Source of the DNA: Notolepis coatsorum
Taxonomy: Eukaryota > Chordata > Actinopteri > Aulopiformes > Paralepididae
DNA length: 64,000 bases
NCBI GenBank assembly: GCA_963971535.1
Contig: OZ020585.1
Location: 26,323,789 to 26,387,788 of the forward strand
Reading direction: 5' to 3'
The notes under the pieces are model-generated. The model was not told the origin of the DNA. It was given only the letters and a program-made list of their open reading frames with translations, and made no database searches. The translations under genes and the position numbers were made by a program. How positions within the stretch are numbered: position 1 is the stretch's first letter; every line of letters begins with the position of its first letter. This document shows positions 1-11,380 of this stretch, piece after piece.

Positions 1-129
1 TTCTGAAACTCTCTCGATATCAGAACTGTTCTGAGTCGATATATGCAAGTCACTATAAACAATATTTTTGGCTTTGAAAAACAACATGAATTTAGTTTTA
101 CTGGCATTAAGCACCAATTCCAGTTCACT
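1..129 (-). pseudogene. LINE reverse transcriptase fragment, runs off the window edge
   Basis: The minus strand is open for about 42 codons and contains the motif LNASKTKFMLFF, the segment just after the catalytic palm of many non-LTR reverse transcriptases. The same stretch occurs at about 11028-11135 on the same strand, where FNASKTKY is seen, so the two are copies of one LINE family. The 3' part of this copy lies outside the window. The clade cannot be settled from so short a piece. Confidence 0.6.
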
Positions 130-804
130 CTTCTCTCCTGTCCACCGCTTTGTCCGTCTATGCTAGCTGCTGGAATCCCATGTTATATCTAGCCACTGGC
201 TCCTCCACTGTCAGGTTTGATGAATGAATTAGCAATGGCACTTAAAGGACATGTTTCCATTATTCATGATATTCTATAAAAAATTATTCACAGACTTTCT
301 TTGCTATTGTAAAGACAGGGAACACCGATCCGACCTGCTCTACTTTATCTACAAACTTGGAAAGAATTGGGAGAAACATTTCTGAACCATACATTTCTAC
401 ATTTTAAACGTGTGCATCGGCTTTATCTAAGCCCAACAAGTCACATCCCCAAACTGCACTCACTGTGCAACTCAAATCAGGTAGGGATTTCTTTTTTTAT
501 TGAAATCTTTTTACATAATGATGTGGGAATTCCCCTCAGTCAAGTATCTTTGGGAGCAGATTACTACAATTATTAAAAAATTGATAGGCTCGCCTTTACA
601 GTATCAAGTAATGATATTAAATGATGGCTTTACTTAGTCATAATTGTTGTTGAGCCTAGGTATGTCTCAGAGGAAAATATGACTAGCTGGATCTACTGCA
701 GCAAAAAAGATGTTGGCAACCAGATGGAAATCGCCACAGTATTTGTCATTGTATCGACAGTGTTGGTCAAGCCGGTATATAGATTAATCTTCTAATATAG
801 ATGA
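130..804. other. No recognisable gene
   Basis: AT-rich sequence without a convincing ORF, RNA gene or clear repeat structure. The 69-codon ORF near 367-576 has no recognisable motif. Confidence 0.5.
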
Positions 805-2075
805 TTAAATAAGGCTGGAATAGAGAGAGGGGTAGGGTATTGGGCTGGCGTAGAGAGAGGGGTAGGGTGGGGTATTGGCCTGGCGTAGAGAGAGGGGTAG
901 GGTGGGGTATTGGGCTGGAGTAGAGAGATGGTAGGGTGGGGTATTGGGCTGGCGTAGAGAGAGGGGTAGGGTGGGGTATTGGCCTGGAGTAGAGAGAGTG
1001 GTATGGTCGGGTATTGGCCTGGAGTAGAGAGAGTGGTAGGGTAGGGTATTGGGCTGAGTAGAGAGAGGGGTAGGGTCGGGTATTGGGCTGCAGTAGAGAG
1101 AGGGGTAGGGTCGGGTATTGGGCTGCAGTAGAGAGAGGGGTAGGGTCGGGTATTGGGCTGCAGTAGAGAGAGGGGTAGGGTGGGGTATTGGGCTGAGTAG
1201 AGAGAGGGGTAGGGTCGGGTATTGGGCTGCAGTAGAGAGAGGGGTAGGGTCGGGTATTGGGCTGGAGTAGAGAGAGTGGTAGGGTCGGGTATTGGGCTGC
1301 AGTAGAGAGAGGGGTAGGGTCGGGTATTGGGCTGCAGTAGAGAGAGGGGTAGGGTCGGGTATTGGGCTGCAGTAGAGAGAGGGGTAGGGTCGGGTATTGG
1401 GCTGCAGTAGAGAGAGTGGTAGGGTCGGGTATTGGGCTGCAGTAGAGAGAGTGGTAGGGTCGGGTATTGGGCTGCAGTAGAGAGAGGGGTAGGGTCGGGT
1501 ATTGGGCTGCAGTAGAGAGAGGGGTAGGGTCGGGTATTGGGCTGGAGTAGAGAGAGGGGTAGGGTCGGGTATTGGGCTGCAGTAGAGAGAGTGGTAGGGT
1601 CGGGTATTGGGCTGCAGTAGAGAGAGTGGTAGGGTCGGGTATTGGGCTGCAGTAGAGAGAGGGGTAGGGTCGGGTATTGGGCTGCAGTAGAGAGAGGGGT
1701 AGGGTCGGGTATTGGGCTGGAGTAGAGAGATGGTAGGGTCGGGTATTGGGCTGGAGTAGAGAGATGGTAGGGTCGGGTATTGGGCTGGAGTAGAGAGATG
1801 GTAGGGTCGGGTATTGGGCTGGAGTAGAGAGATGGTAGGGTCGGGTATTGGGCTGGAGTAGAGAGATGGTAGGGTGGGGTATTGGGCTGCAGTAGAGAGA
1901 GGGTATTGGGGGGTATTGGGCTGGAGTAGAGAGAGGGTATTGGGGGGTATTGGGCTGGAGTAGAGAGAGGGTATTGGGGGGTATTGGGCTGCAGTAGAGA
2001 GAGGGTATTGGGGGGTATTGGGCTGCAGTAGAGAGAGGGTATTGGGGGGTATTGGGCTGGAGGAAAGAGGGTATC
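805..2075. repeat. 34-35-bp minisatellite with a G-quadruplex motif per unit
   Basis: About 36 tandem units. The main unit is 35 bp and reads roughly GGGTATTGGGCTGCAGTAG followed by AGAGAGGGGTAGGGTC; variants swap CTGCAG/CTGGAG and GGGGTAGG/GTGGTAGG. At the right end (about 1865-2075) units switch to a GGGTATTGGGGGG form. Most units contain four G-runs with loops of 2-4 bases, matching the canonical quadruplex pattern. The minus strand is open for 425 codons only because the 35-bp unit happens to lack stops in all three phases. Confidence 0.95.
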
Positions 2076-2692
<617 letters not shown>

Positions 2693-2699
2693 TGGTCAG

Positions 2700-3398
2700 C
2701 GGACCATGTGCTGTTTGTACGGTGTACATGTGCCAGTGTGAAGTGGCCGATCTGTCTGGAGTCTGGAGTGAGTCACTGTCCTGCCTTCTACCCTGCTCAC
2801 TACATTACGCACTCGGTCATCACAAGCATACAATTACACCCACTACCCCTCAGCTCCTAATAATAGCAACACAGAGATCATCAATGTGACATTTCATGGC
2901 AGGCTGTAGAGGGTTAATGGTAGCGGTTGTGGCACGCGGGGCGAACCGCAAGATAATCTGTTCCGCAGGGGATTTTCAGAAATGATGGAATGGTACAGAA
3001 ATATGATAGATTATGCCACTTGCAAAAAAACTATATAAAGTGCTTAGGCTCAGCTCATACATTTTCTTTCACCATATTCTTCATATTTCTTTAAACAGTG
3101 TGTAGAACAGTATGTGTAACAATATGCTGCAGGACATCGACATTGAGTAATGAAGTGTAGGCTTGAATATAGTTTTTTATTTGATTTTCAAATGCAAAGT
3201 CTTTGGGACGATCAGAAGGTCTTCTGAGAATCCTTCTTTACAAGATTTTGTGACGAGGTGTTGCTTGGGCCATCACTGACGTCAACTTGATTTATGTGAC
3301 AAATGGTAAGATTGACAGCTGCTGTGTGTAGCTGAAAATAATAATAATAATAAAAGCGTGACACAAACACACAAGGATGGATGGGGCGCTAAGAGAAG
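2700..3398. other. No recognisable gene
   Basis: No convincing coding or RNA feature; a short (AAT)n is present at about 3339-3354. Confidence 0.4.
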
Positions 3399-3512
3399 GC
3401 AGTGGAGAACAGATGGGTCTTGAGGCAGGATTGGAAAACTGTGATGGACTCTGAGTCTCTAATATCTTGTAGGAGAGAGTTCCAGAGCCTGAGAAGGTTG
3501 ATGGTGATACAG
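3399..3512 (+). repeat. Unclassified interspersed repeat fragment
   Basis: Contains a phrase (ACTCTGAGTCTCTAATATC, then GAGTTCCAGAGCCTGAGAAG) related in wording to 6940-6985 plus 7417-7560. It looks like a common fish repeat; I cannot name the family. Confidence 0.4.
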
Positions 3513-3527
3513 TGTTACATCAAAGCA

Positions 3528-3660
3528 AAGCAGCCTATTCTCAGTCCTCACTCCACATACACAATGGTAGAACGAACTTCCCACCATTGTCAGGACAGCT
3601 GAAACCTGCCCAATTTTCCGCCATTGACTAAAAACACACAAACATATCTAAACTACTAAC
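3528..3660 (+). pseudogene. L2 LINE 3' coding fragment
   Basis: Aligns by eye to the C-terminal coding end of the L2 element at about 44825-44935: CCTATTCTCAGTCCT, then ACAATGGT.GAA.GAACT, then CAGGACAGC, then GACTAAA.AC. Small indels and stops make it a dead remnant. Confidence 0.7.
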
Positions 3661-3891
3661 CTTCGTACTGTCTTTTACTATTATGCACTCATGATACTAA
3701 GGGATTGACCTCTTCTATAATATTACCTACTATGCATTATGCACTTAACTATGATATGCACTTTTAGGGGATGTTGATATCAATTTGAGCATTTGTCCTT
3801 TTATACTGTCTGTGTTTTTACATATTTTCCCTGTACTGTTTCTACTCTGCTCCTGTATTGGATTAGTTGTAGACACACATGGCTAGATCCA

Positions 3892-4105
3892 CAAAGAATG
3901 GATTGCACGGAGCAAGTTGCACCCTTACTTACAATTCATTATGAATTGATAATGGGGACCCTGATGTAAACAAGACGAAAGTCTTTCTCTGGTCTGCATC
4001 CCCTTAACAATTGTGTGTATTGAGCCGTACTGTATTGTACCCATTCTGAAATCTGTTAATAACATTTTCATTCAATCAATCACCGTGCAGATTGATTCAT
4101 TGAAT
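3892..4105 (+). mobile_element. 3' end of LINE family A with a palindromic tail
   Basis: Matches the 3' UTR of the long LINE at 50293-53250: GGGGACCCTGATG, AAACAAGACGAAAGTC, TCTGGTCTGCATCCCCTTAA, TACCCATTCTG, and a CATTCAATCAATC tail. The tail is followed directly by the inverted tail GATTGATTCATTGAATG. The copy also has a 5' extension (CTAGATCCACAAAGAATGG to CATTATGAATTG) shared only with the copy at 25228-25455. Confidence 0.85.
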
Positions 4106-5310
4106 GAAAACTTTATTTGGAGTCCAGACGGGTGAACTCCAGTTAGAATCCTTTAAGGTTAATGTTGGGGTGAAGCAGGGCTGTGTCTTGGCTCCGGTGC
4201 TCTTTAATCTCCTCCTCGTTGCCGCTACCTGCCTCTTCCACCGAGCCCTGGGACATGAAGACGGTGTCCATGTGGAATACCGCCTTGATGGTAGTCTCTT
4301 CAACATCCGCCGGCTCCAGGCACACACAAAGACAAAATCCTGCCAAGTATGTGAGCTACAGTACGCTGATGACTGTGCCATCTTAGCTCACAGTCCAGAG
4401 TCTATGCAGCATGCTCTCGACACCATATCCAGTCTGTACCAATCCTTCGGTCTCCAGGTCAACATACAAAAAACCGAAGTCATGTCCCAACTCACTTTCC
4501 GAAGCTCTACACCTCCCAGTTTTCACATAAAAGGTGTTCCACTTAAAACAGTGGATAATTCACCTACCTCGGCTCCACTCTGTCCTCATGCTGCTCCCTT
4601 GACGCGGAGATACACACACGTATCAATAAAGCGGCATCATCCTTTGGACGCCTACGCAGCAGGGTTTTTGAAAACCGAAACCTGAAGATCAGCACCAAGG
4701 TTGCCGTTTACAACGCAGTATGTCTCTCCACTCTGCTCTATGGAGCAGAATCCTGGACCCCATACCGCCGGCACATCACCAACCTGGATGCTTTCCACAT
4801 CCCTTGCCTCCAAAGGATCTTTGTCCTGACCTGGGAATATCGAGTCCCCCCAGACATCATCAACAACACCAAATCAATCTGTATGGCCGCAGCTGTGGCC
4901 AAAAAACATCTTCGTTGGATAGGGCACACCATACGTATGCCTGACCACCGCCTGCCCCGCCAAGTCCTCTATGGCCAACTGAGAGGAGCAAAGCGGGCTG
5001 CTGGAGGCCAAAAGAGACGCTTTAAGGACTACACCAGGGACCTCCTAAAGTGTGCAAACATCACGCAGCTTGAAACTCTGGCACTCGACAGATCAGCCTG
5101 GCAATTCACTTGTGCCACTGCAGTTTCCCAAATACACCAAACGAACCAAGACCGAAGATCTGAGAGGCGCACACAATGACACCAGCGGGCGGCTGGCAGC
5201 TCCCAGGTATCTGGCTTCCCTTGCGCCATCTGTGGATGGGTGTGCGGCTCAAGGATCGGACTCAACGGCCACGTCCCTGGAGCAAGCATCATCATCAAAC
5301 ACAATGGACA
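4104..5310 (+). pseudogene. Degenerate non-LTR reverse transcriptase (RTE-like group) with C-terminal zinc-finger remnant
   Basis: The reading frame begins inside the reverse transcriptase palm. It shows GVKQGCVLAPVLFNL, the catalytic box as YADD in LQYADDCAIL (about 4360-4386), GLQVNIQKTEVM, then after a one-base deletion near 4560 continues as FTYLGSTLSS, TLLYGAESWTPYRR and LRWIGHTIRMPDHRLP. Near 5212-5290 a different frame gives FPCAICGWVCGSRIGLNGH, a Cys2His-type finger found at the C-terminus of this LINE lineage. The 5' two thirds, including the endonuclease, are absent. At least two frameshifts make it inactive. The clade assignment (RTE or Proto2-like) is inference from motif memory; that it is a LINE RT is clear. 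Confidence 0.8.
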
Positions 5311-5311
5311 G

Positions 5312-5674
5312 CTAAGAGTGTGTGTGCGCACTGCGGCAGGTGGCCAGGACCGTGCAACTAGACGGTATAAATTATGGAATATTAATACAGTCTATTCCGC
5401 TCCAGTGCTAATGCTAATGCAGACCCATGTTTTGCACACGCCTCATTCGCCTTATAAGGGGCGTGTCTGTATGCAAATGAATTGAGCGCAAACGTGCATT
5501 TCAGTTTAAGAATGAGTGGGATTTATCATTCAACACACCTGGGTAAGAACCGATTTGGACATTAAGAACGGGTTGATGAATGCGGCGGTGGCTTTTCTTA
5601 TTTTTCTCTTAACAGACGGTTAAGAAAAAATATAAGAAAAATAATAAGAGAGTATTGGTGAATGAGGCCCATTG
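5312..5674. mobile_element. Non-autonomous DNA element, CCTCATTCACCAA-end family
   Basis: Non-coding unit ending in GGTGAATGAGGCCCA. It shares an internal block (CTCATTCGCCTTATAAGG, GCGTGTCTGTATGCAAAT, TTTAAGAATGAGTGGGATT, AATAATAAGAGAGTATTG) with 35545-35800. Its left part (GGCAGGTGGCCAGGA, GGTATAAAT.ATGGAATATT) recurs at 31436-31500. The terminus resembles both ends of the larger element at 29896-32802. Confidence 0.65.
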
Positions 5675-5879
5675 TCCGTTCCATGGTCTGTAACCGTGTG
5701 ATCTGTCTGTGAGTCGCCTTCCGCCCCTGCTCTCGCAGACTCTATTTTGGGGTATTTTTCCGGTATTTAGCATTTGTTGGATGCAACAAAACTGTTTACA
5801 GTCTGTGTCACCACTGTAATTGGATTTTAACCTATATGCCAGCCCGTCACTAGCTATAGGCTAGATATACATTTATAAT

Positions 5880-6114
5880 AAAACACAAGATACTTGTTAC
5901 CAAAATTGTACGCGTGCACAAACATTTAGACAATAATAAAAAGAGTACGATAAAATAGACAGAGTAAAATAGTGCAATAGTGCAGTGCAATAAAATAGTA
6001 GAATAGAATAGATAAAAATTAAATGTTTTACAGTGCAATAAAATAGTTCTGTATTACTGTTCAACAGTTCAAAGTTGTCTTTACCTTCTCTGTTTGGTAT
6101 CCACAGTTTAAAAC
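5880..6114. repeat. AT-rich repeat, near-duplicate of 6790-6935
   Basis: Strings such as AATAGACAGAGTAAA, CAGTGCAATAAAATAGTAG and AATAGAATAGATA occur here and again at 6790-6935. The unit is a degenerate interspersed repeat of unknown class flanking the SINE insertion. Confidence 0.5.
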
Positions 6115-6125
6115 TTGACAGTCTT

Positions 6126-6616
6126 GTGGGCGGCTACGTGGTGCAGTGGGCAAGGCGCTCACCACAAATACTGGAGACTAGGCTCGAACAGGTTCGCCTC
6201 CCTGTTCGAGCCCAGCGCTTCACATTGCTTTCAGTTTAGCTGGTCGTCTGCACTAATACACATTGGCAGTATTAGGGGGAGGGAAACTGATGGGTGGGGA
6301 TCGGGCGTTGTGGACAGCGACTCTTACAGGTCGGTTGGTGCGCCTGCGCAGTAGAATCAAGAAGCGACGGGGGCGGGGCCCCTCCAAAGCCCAGACCCCT
6401 GACGTTGAAAGATCGAGCCGCGCAGGTGGAAAGATGCGACTGCTGTTACCTCGAGTATTGGAGGAGACTCGTGCTATGTATGACTTAGTCCACATTGCAG
6501 CCGGCTTGTGGGAGGCAAGAAACAGCGTTCAAAGACAGGGGAGGGTTGAATTGGATGATACGAAAATTGGGATGGGAGAAAAATAGAAAATGGGAGAAAA
6601 AGTGGATAAAAAAAAA
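6126..6616 (+). mobile_element. tRNA-derived SINE (family 1) with target-site duplication
   Basis: Starts GGGCGGCTACGTGGTGCAGT with an A-box-like TGGTGCAGTGGGC and a B-box-like GTTCGAGCCC about 60 bases on, followed by a tRNA-unrelated body (ATACACATTGGCAGTATTAG, GTTGTGGACAGCGACTC, GGTCGGTTGGTGCGCC) and an A-rich tail. Both sides carry the 11-bp duplication TTGACAGTCTT (6115-6125 and 6617-6627), so this is a single insertion with visible boundaries. Relatives: 17303-17560, 62510-62861 and, inverted and diverged, 36245-36660. Confidence 0.9.
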
Positions 6617-6939
6617 TTGACAGTCTTCCCTCCTGTTTTATACCCACTTTGACCCTTCAAACCTTCCACTCAGGGCAAACCTCCCTCTCAAGGTGCAGTT
6701 CCCTCTCTCAGGGTGCAGTTCTAGGCCTGGGTCCTACACAGTTTTAAAGCATGACTCTCTCTCTTGTTTGATACCCACACAGTTTAATACCTGACAGCAG
6801 AGTTTTGAACTTGTAATAAAAAGTAATAGACAGAGTAAAGTAATACAGTGCAATAAAATAGTAGAATAGAATAGATAGTAAATTTATGCAATAGAATGGA
6901 CAGAGTAAAATAGTGCTACAGTACAATCAACTGTATTAG

Positions 6940-7800
6940 AAGGCTATGGTGAAGAGGTACGTTTTTAGCTTATTTTTGAAAATATTAAAGGGGAACTATC
7001 TTATAAATGGCCTTTTTGAGTGTTTAGCATTGTTTCCTAGCTATGTGAACTTATATTAATATGATCTATGTCTCAAAATTCTCATATTGGCGCATTCTTT
7101 CAATTCTCCTCTCACAATATTCACCCTCACTGAACTGAGTCATCTGAAGATGTGCCTATATGTGATGTCATAAAGACACTGCTGCATGTTAATGTTCAGG
7201 CGGGGCCGACGCTGCGCAGTGGTTTAGGAGCCCAGGCTCAAAACAGCTTGAGATCTTGAGGTAGAAAAATGCTGTTTTTGAGGACTTGATTAGAAATACA
7301 AAACAATGAATAAAAAAATATATATATATATTGCAGAGGTGTTCCATAGACTCACAGGAATTGTGTAAAAGTGCCCAAATAGCGAAAGAAATAGTAAAAT
7401 AGTTCCCCTTTAAGAGATCTAGCTTCCCTAATGTCCATAGGTAATGTGTTCCATAACTTTGGTGCATAGTTTGCAAAGGCTGCATCCCCGATGTCCTTAG
7501 ACTGTGGCTTGGAACCTTCAATAGACCAGTAGTAGATGATCGCAATGTTCTAGGAGGCACATAGTTGACTAGAGAATTTGCAATGTAGCTTGGTTTTGTT
7601 CCATTTAGTGCTTTGTATATAAGGAGGAGGACCTTGAACTCAATTCTAAATGTTACCGGAAGCCAGTGTAGGTTAGCTAATACTGGAATGATGTGGTCTC
7701 TCCTCTTGCGGTTCTAGTTAGTAGCCTAGCTGCCGAGTTCATCACCATGAATATACCACTGTACTGGCTTTAGAATGTTGTAGAAAGTTTCAACTGCCAT
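6940..7800. repeat. Unclassified interspersed repeat, interrupted by a MITE
   Basis: The stretches 6940-6985 and 7414-7560 read as one repeat once the piggyBac-like MITE is removed (phrases such as GAGGTACGTTTTTAGCTTAT, then CCTAATGTCCATAGGTAATG). The part 7560-7800 (ACTCAATTCTAAATGTTACC, GGAAGCCAGTGTAGG) belongs with it. No coding remains are visible. Confidence 0.45.
6989..7409. mobile_element. piggyBac-like MITE (AGGGGAACTAT family)
   Basis: 421 bp with inverted ends AGGGGAACTATCTTA and AGGGGAACTATTTTA, flanked on both sides by TTAA (6985-6988 and 7410-7413), the hallmark target site of piggyBac elements. A second family member is at 31758-32679 in the opposite orientation. It has no transposase and would depend on one supplied in trans. 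Confidence 0.85.
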
Positions 7801-7849
7801 CAAAACGGTAACTGTTACTGCAAAACATGACCTACTCCACTGACAATAT

Positions 7850-8850
7850 TACGTTTGATTTAACGTACCCGTTAACAATAAACGAGTGGATAGAAATAGA
7901 TGACGGGCCTACATTTAACGGTAATAATGAAAACAGCATTATTAGACATGTCAATCCATCGAAAGAGGAGCTCGATGCACTGGAGAATTGTTATTATTTC
8001 AGCGACTTCGGGTTATTGAGAAGCGCTATATAAATTAAATGAATTATTATTATTATTATATAGAGGTTCAGCACCTCGGACAGTTCCGGGAGTTGGGCCA
8101 GTTCAATGCCCAGGCCGTGACTTGTGATGTTGAAGGCTTTTCTCCAACCCGTCCAGCTCCTCTTTCGATGGATTGGCATGTCTAATAATGGTGTTTTTAT
8201 TATTAAACCCAGATTCGGCTGAAACAAGGGACTAAACACGTTTCGCAATTATGCCACATCAATGTGGAACGCCCTACCCAAAGCTGTAAAGGAATGTGAA
8301 TCACTACCCACTTTCAAAAACACTCTCAAAAAACACCTACGGGAGACTGCAATTCCCCCCCCACCCAACCCCACCCCACCTACCCAACCTCCTCCAATGT
8401 ACAGTTTCTACGTCAAATGTATATACACTCGTTTTCTGGACACTTTTTGTATCACAAACAGTACTGTATTTGCAAATCTGGTATGTCATAAATGTATAGA
8501 TGTAGCAGTACTGTCTATCTGTATGTCGTGTGTGTCATATGATGAATTGAAAATGGGGGACCCTGATGTAAACAAGACGAAAGTCTTTCTCTGGTCTGCA
8601 TCCCCTTAACAATTGTATGTATTGAGCTGTACTGTACTGTACCCATTCTGCAATCTGTTAATAAACTTTTCAATCAATCAAACCGTTAGATGTAGGCCTG
8701 TCCTCTATATCCACTAGTTAACGGACGTACGTTAAATTAGACTAATACGTCATTCGTTTGCGGTCTAATAATGCTGTTTTTATTATTACCGTTAGATGTA
8801 GGCCCGTCCTCTATCTATCCACTCGTATAATGAACAGGTACGTTAAATCA
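7850..8850. mobile_element. Palindromic element with a LINE inserted in one arm
   Basis: The left arm (about 7855-7960, with TTTAACGTACCCGTTAAC, GACGGGCCTACATTTAACG, CAGCATTATTAGAC) recurs inverted at 8158-8204 and 8684-8740, split there by LINE 8205-8682, and once more at about 8755-8850. The inner arm segment ATCCATCGAAAGAGGAGCT is also inverted at 8158-8176. This looks like a foldback-type MITE plus a partial third arm. Confidence 0.65.
8205..8682 (+). mobile_element. 5'-truncated LINE family A copy
   Basis: Encodes the last 45 or so codons of the family A ORF (NTFRNYATSMWNALPKAVK matches 52460-52520), then a C-rich 3' UTR and the tail TTTTCAATCAATCAA. The C-rich segment is shorter than in the 50-kb copy. 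Confidence 0.9.
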
Positions 8851-8867
8851 GATATCGTTAGTGCATC

Positions 8868-9010
8868 GCACACCTACGCGGCCATCCCGGGTTCGCTTCC
8901 CGCTCCCGGTGACATTTGTCCCATGTCTTCCCCGCCTCTTCTCCCGTTCATCCTCTCCTCATCTGTCGGTCATGTCTGACCAGGAATACATTCTCGCTTG
9001 ATTTTTATAA
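8868..9010 (+). mobile_element. tRNA-derived SINE (family 2)
   Basis: A B-box-like GGGTTCGCTTCCCG is followed by a pyrimidine-rich body (CCATGTCTTCCCCGCC, TCTCCCGTTC) that recurs with a better B-box at 31100-31268. Its 3' end passes into an AAT-rich tail. Confidence 0.6.
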
Positions 9011-9274
9011 TAATAATACAAATAATGGTCCTAGGTCGTACATTAAAACAGCGTTCCACCTTGGTAAATAGGTGGTCGGACCTACCTGTTGTATAAATTA
9101 GAATAATACGTCATACATTTGCGTTGCCAAGCTGGTTGATAGCCTACTCCATTTGAAAATCCATAGCAATGATACATATTTAGGAAAACATTTTCTACGC
9201 CAAGTTCACTGAAATATAAAATACCCTGTATTCATCCTATATTTTTCCCGACGGTGCAACGTGCTGTATAAAAG

Positions 9275-9390
9275 CAATAATACACTCAAACCACTGGAAT
9301 ATCAGCAATATTGCCACTCTGCGGGCGCATCACAGCTGTGGCAATATTCCTGATATTATTATTGTATTATTGCTTAAATATTCATTCAGT
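9275..9390. repeat. Short imperfect palindrome
   Basis: GCAATAATACACTCAAACC with GGAATATCAGCAATATTGCCAC is matched on the right by GTGGCAATATTCCTGATATT and GTATTATTGC in inverse order. It is a MITE-like hairpin of about 100 bp. Confidence 0.5.
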
Positions 9391-9687
9391 TCACTAATAG
9401 ATTCTTTACTAAAAGTTAATACCGTGAGAGAGTGTATACGAATGACTGCATTGGTCTCTCCTCTCCTCTCCTCCATGGCAGGGCGTGCCAGAGGACCTGC
9501 CGGCTAATAATAAGCAGGGTCATTAGGCCAGGTGGTGCCACCATGGTTCCCACTGTGGAGCTCATGTTCTGGCATTAGCACCTACAGACTATAGACGGCT
9601 CACTCACAACAGATTAATTTATTCATTCATTCATTCATTCATTCATTCATTCAATCTTTATTTCAACTCGTAAATTAATTGAGGGCT

Positions 9688-9893
9688 GTTAAAGATATTC
9701 ATATATCTATGTATTCGTTTTCTGCAATGTATGAATAACTTGGTTGATATGATCAAGAGGAATTCACTCTGTGTCTCTGTGAGTCTAACATGTTTCTAAC
9801 AGAGGAATGTTTCAAGAGGAATTCACTCTGTGTCACTCTGTGTCTCTAACAGAGACACAGAGTGAACGAATACATAGATATATGAATATGTTT
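9688..9893. repeat. Inverted repeat, arms of about 32 bp
   Basis: The left arm at about 9688-9720 and the right arm at about 9862-9893 are reverse complements over the segment ATATTCATATATCTATGTAT and beyond. The loop holds repeated GAATTCACTCTGTGTC blocks, themselves inverted at 9849-9864. A short (ATTC)n lies just upstream (9621-9655). Confidence 0.7.
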
Positions 9894-10430
9894 AACATTT
9901 CCCTCCTGTTTATCAAAATGGATGATAACACTGTACTTGTCCATCAATTGCCTACATCTGTGCAAGCTTTTCTTCAAGAATGTCATTTTTTACAGCACGT
10001 CATCATTTACATTATACTCTGCATATTCCGGTGGTGGTTCATCTGGATCACAGTAGGTAAAAAGTGGCATGAAGATATGCAACATCAATAATATGAACAA
10101 AAACGCACATATAACCATTATTGCAAAAACAGCTATCACAATCAGAACCTGCTCCATTTCCAAATTGTATAAGATGCGTTGTTCTTCACCGTGTTTGGTA
10201 AAACGTGTATGTTAGGGGCACGAGTAAAATCCCTGACAAGGGCAAGCTCTAATTTTCAATGACGTTGAGCATAAACATAATGAATACATAATAAATACAA
10301 TAAATATACATTAAACTATTCAAATGATACTTTTTATTTATTTAATTTCATTACTCAGTTTATTTGATCAGGGACAGTGCACATCAATCAACAGTTATAC
10401 ATTTATAAATGAATAAAAATGCAATAAGTA
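9894..10430. other. No recognisable gene
   Basis: AT-rich sequence. ORF 9807-10091 starts inside the inverted repeat and has no recognisable motif. Confidence 0.4.
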
Positions 10431-10433
10431 CAA

Positions 10434-11290
10434 TCATAATAGTTTGTACAATTGTTCAATTATGGTGGTATGGTTGATGATTAAGGATTTAAACTGACCA
10501 AAGTGTAACAGAGTTTTAGAGTTTGTTGTATGATGTTCCATGTGTCGGAGCACAGAAGCTAAAAGCACATTTCCCAGGTTCAGTACAAACTCTAGGTGCT
10601 TTACGTCTGAGCCGATCGTTGGAACGTGTACCATAGGGTCCAGATGTCCACTCCACTAGAGAAGCCAGATCAATGAGGCAAACTCCAATTATCGTTTTAT
10701 ATAGATGGCAATCTGGCCTCTCTGCAAGGGAGGACTATCCAACTCTATTATACAGGTCACAGTGGTGACCATCGCCGGTGATCAATATAATGGCTGAATG
10801 ATATGCAGAGTCTAAGGGCTTAAGAGTGGAAACCACCACATGTCTATAAATCACATCTCCGTATCCAACACAGACAGGAAAACTGCTTCAACGACTCTCC
10901 TTCTGCTAATCATAGGGAAGCTGGCTCTATTCGTATACAAGAAGCCAATCGTTTGCAGCACTTTACTGGCAAGAACGCCCACATGATATTTGTAAATGTA
11001 AATTCGTCATCAAGCCAGATATTTATATTCTGAGACTCTCTCAATGTCAGACCCACTCATGGTAGATATATGCAATTCATTGTGAACAACATCTTTAGAA
11101 AACAACATACTGTATATTTAGTCTTACTAGCATTAAAGGCAGAGTTAACAATACAGAGACCCTCCCTGATTACCTGGGAGAAATTGCATGTTGTGCATAG
11201 TTCTTTGTATTTTATTTTACAGTTTGAAAGAGCTTTTCGGACAGAAGAAATAACATCTACAGCAATGCTCTCTCTCTCTTCTTTCAAATA
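10434..11290 (-). pseudogene. Degenerate LINE reverse transcriptase 3' half
   Basis: On the minus strand, from high to low coordinates, the translation passes through FNASKTKY, an RKAL/KRLAS region, GYGDVIYRHVVVSTLKPLDSA, ITGDGHHCDLYNRVGWSS-like and RSNDRLRRKAPRVCTEPGK. This is the order of a LINE reverse transcriptase thumb and C-terminal region. Several stops and frame changes show that it is dead. The family is the same as at 1-129. Clade not determined. Confidence 0.65.
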
Positions 11291-11380
11291 ATAATAATGT
11301 GTAAATAGTGAGAGAGAGAGAGAGAGATCTGCCCTATAGCTAAATGTGTGGTGTTTGCTATTAAAGCCCTATAGTATCAT

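Noticed and set aside
4104-5310. A functional reverse transcriptase gene
   Set aside because: A one-base deletion near 4560 and later frame changes break the coding sequence, and the endonuclease half is absent.
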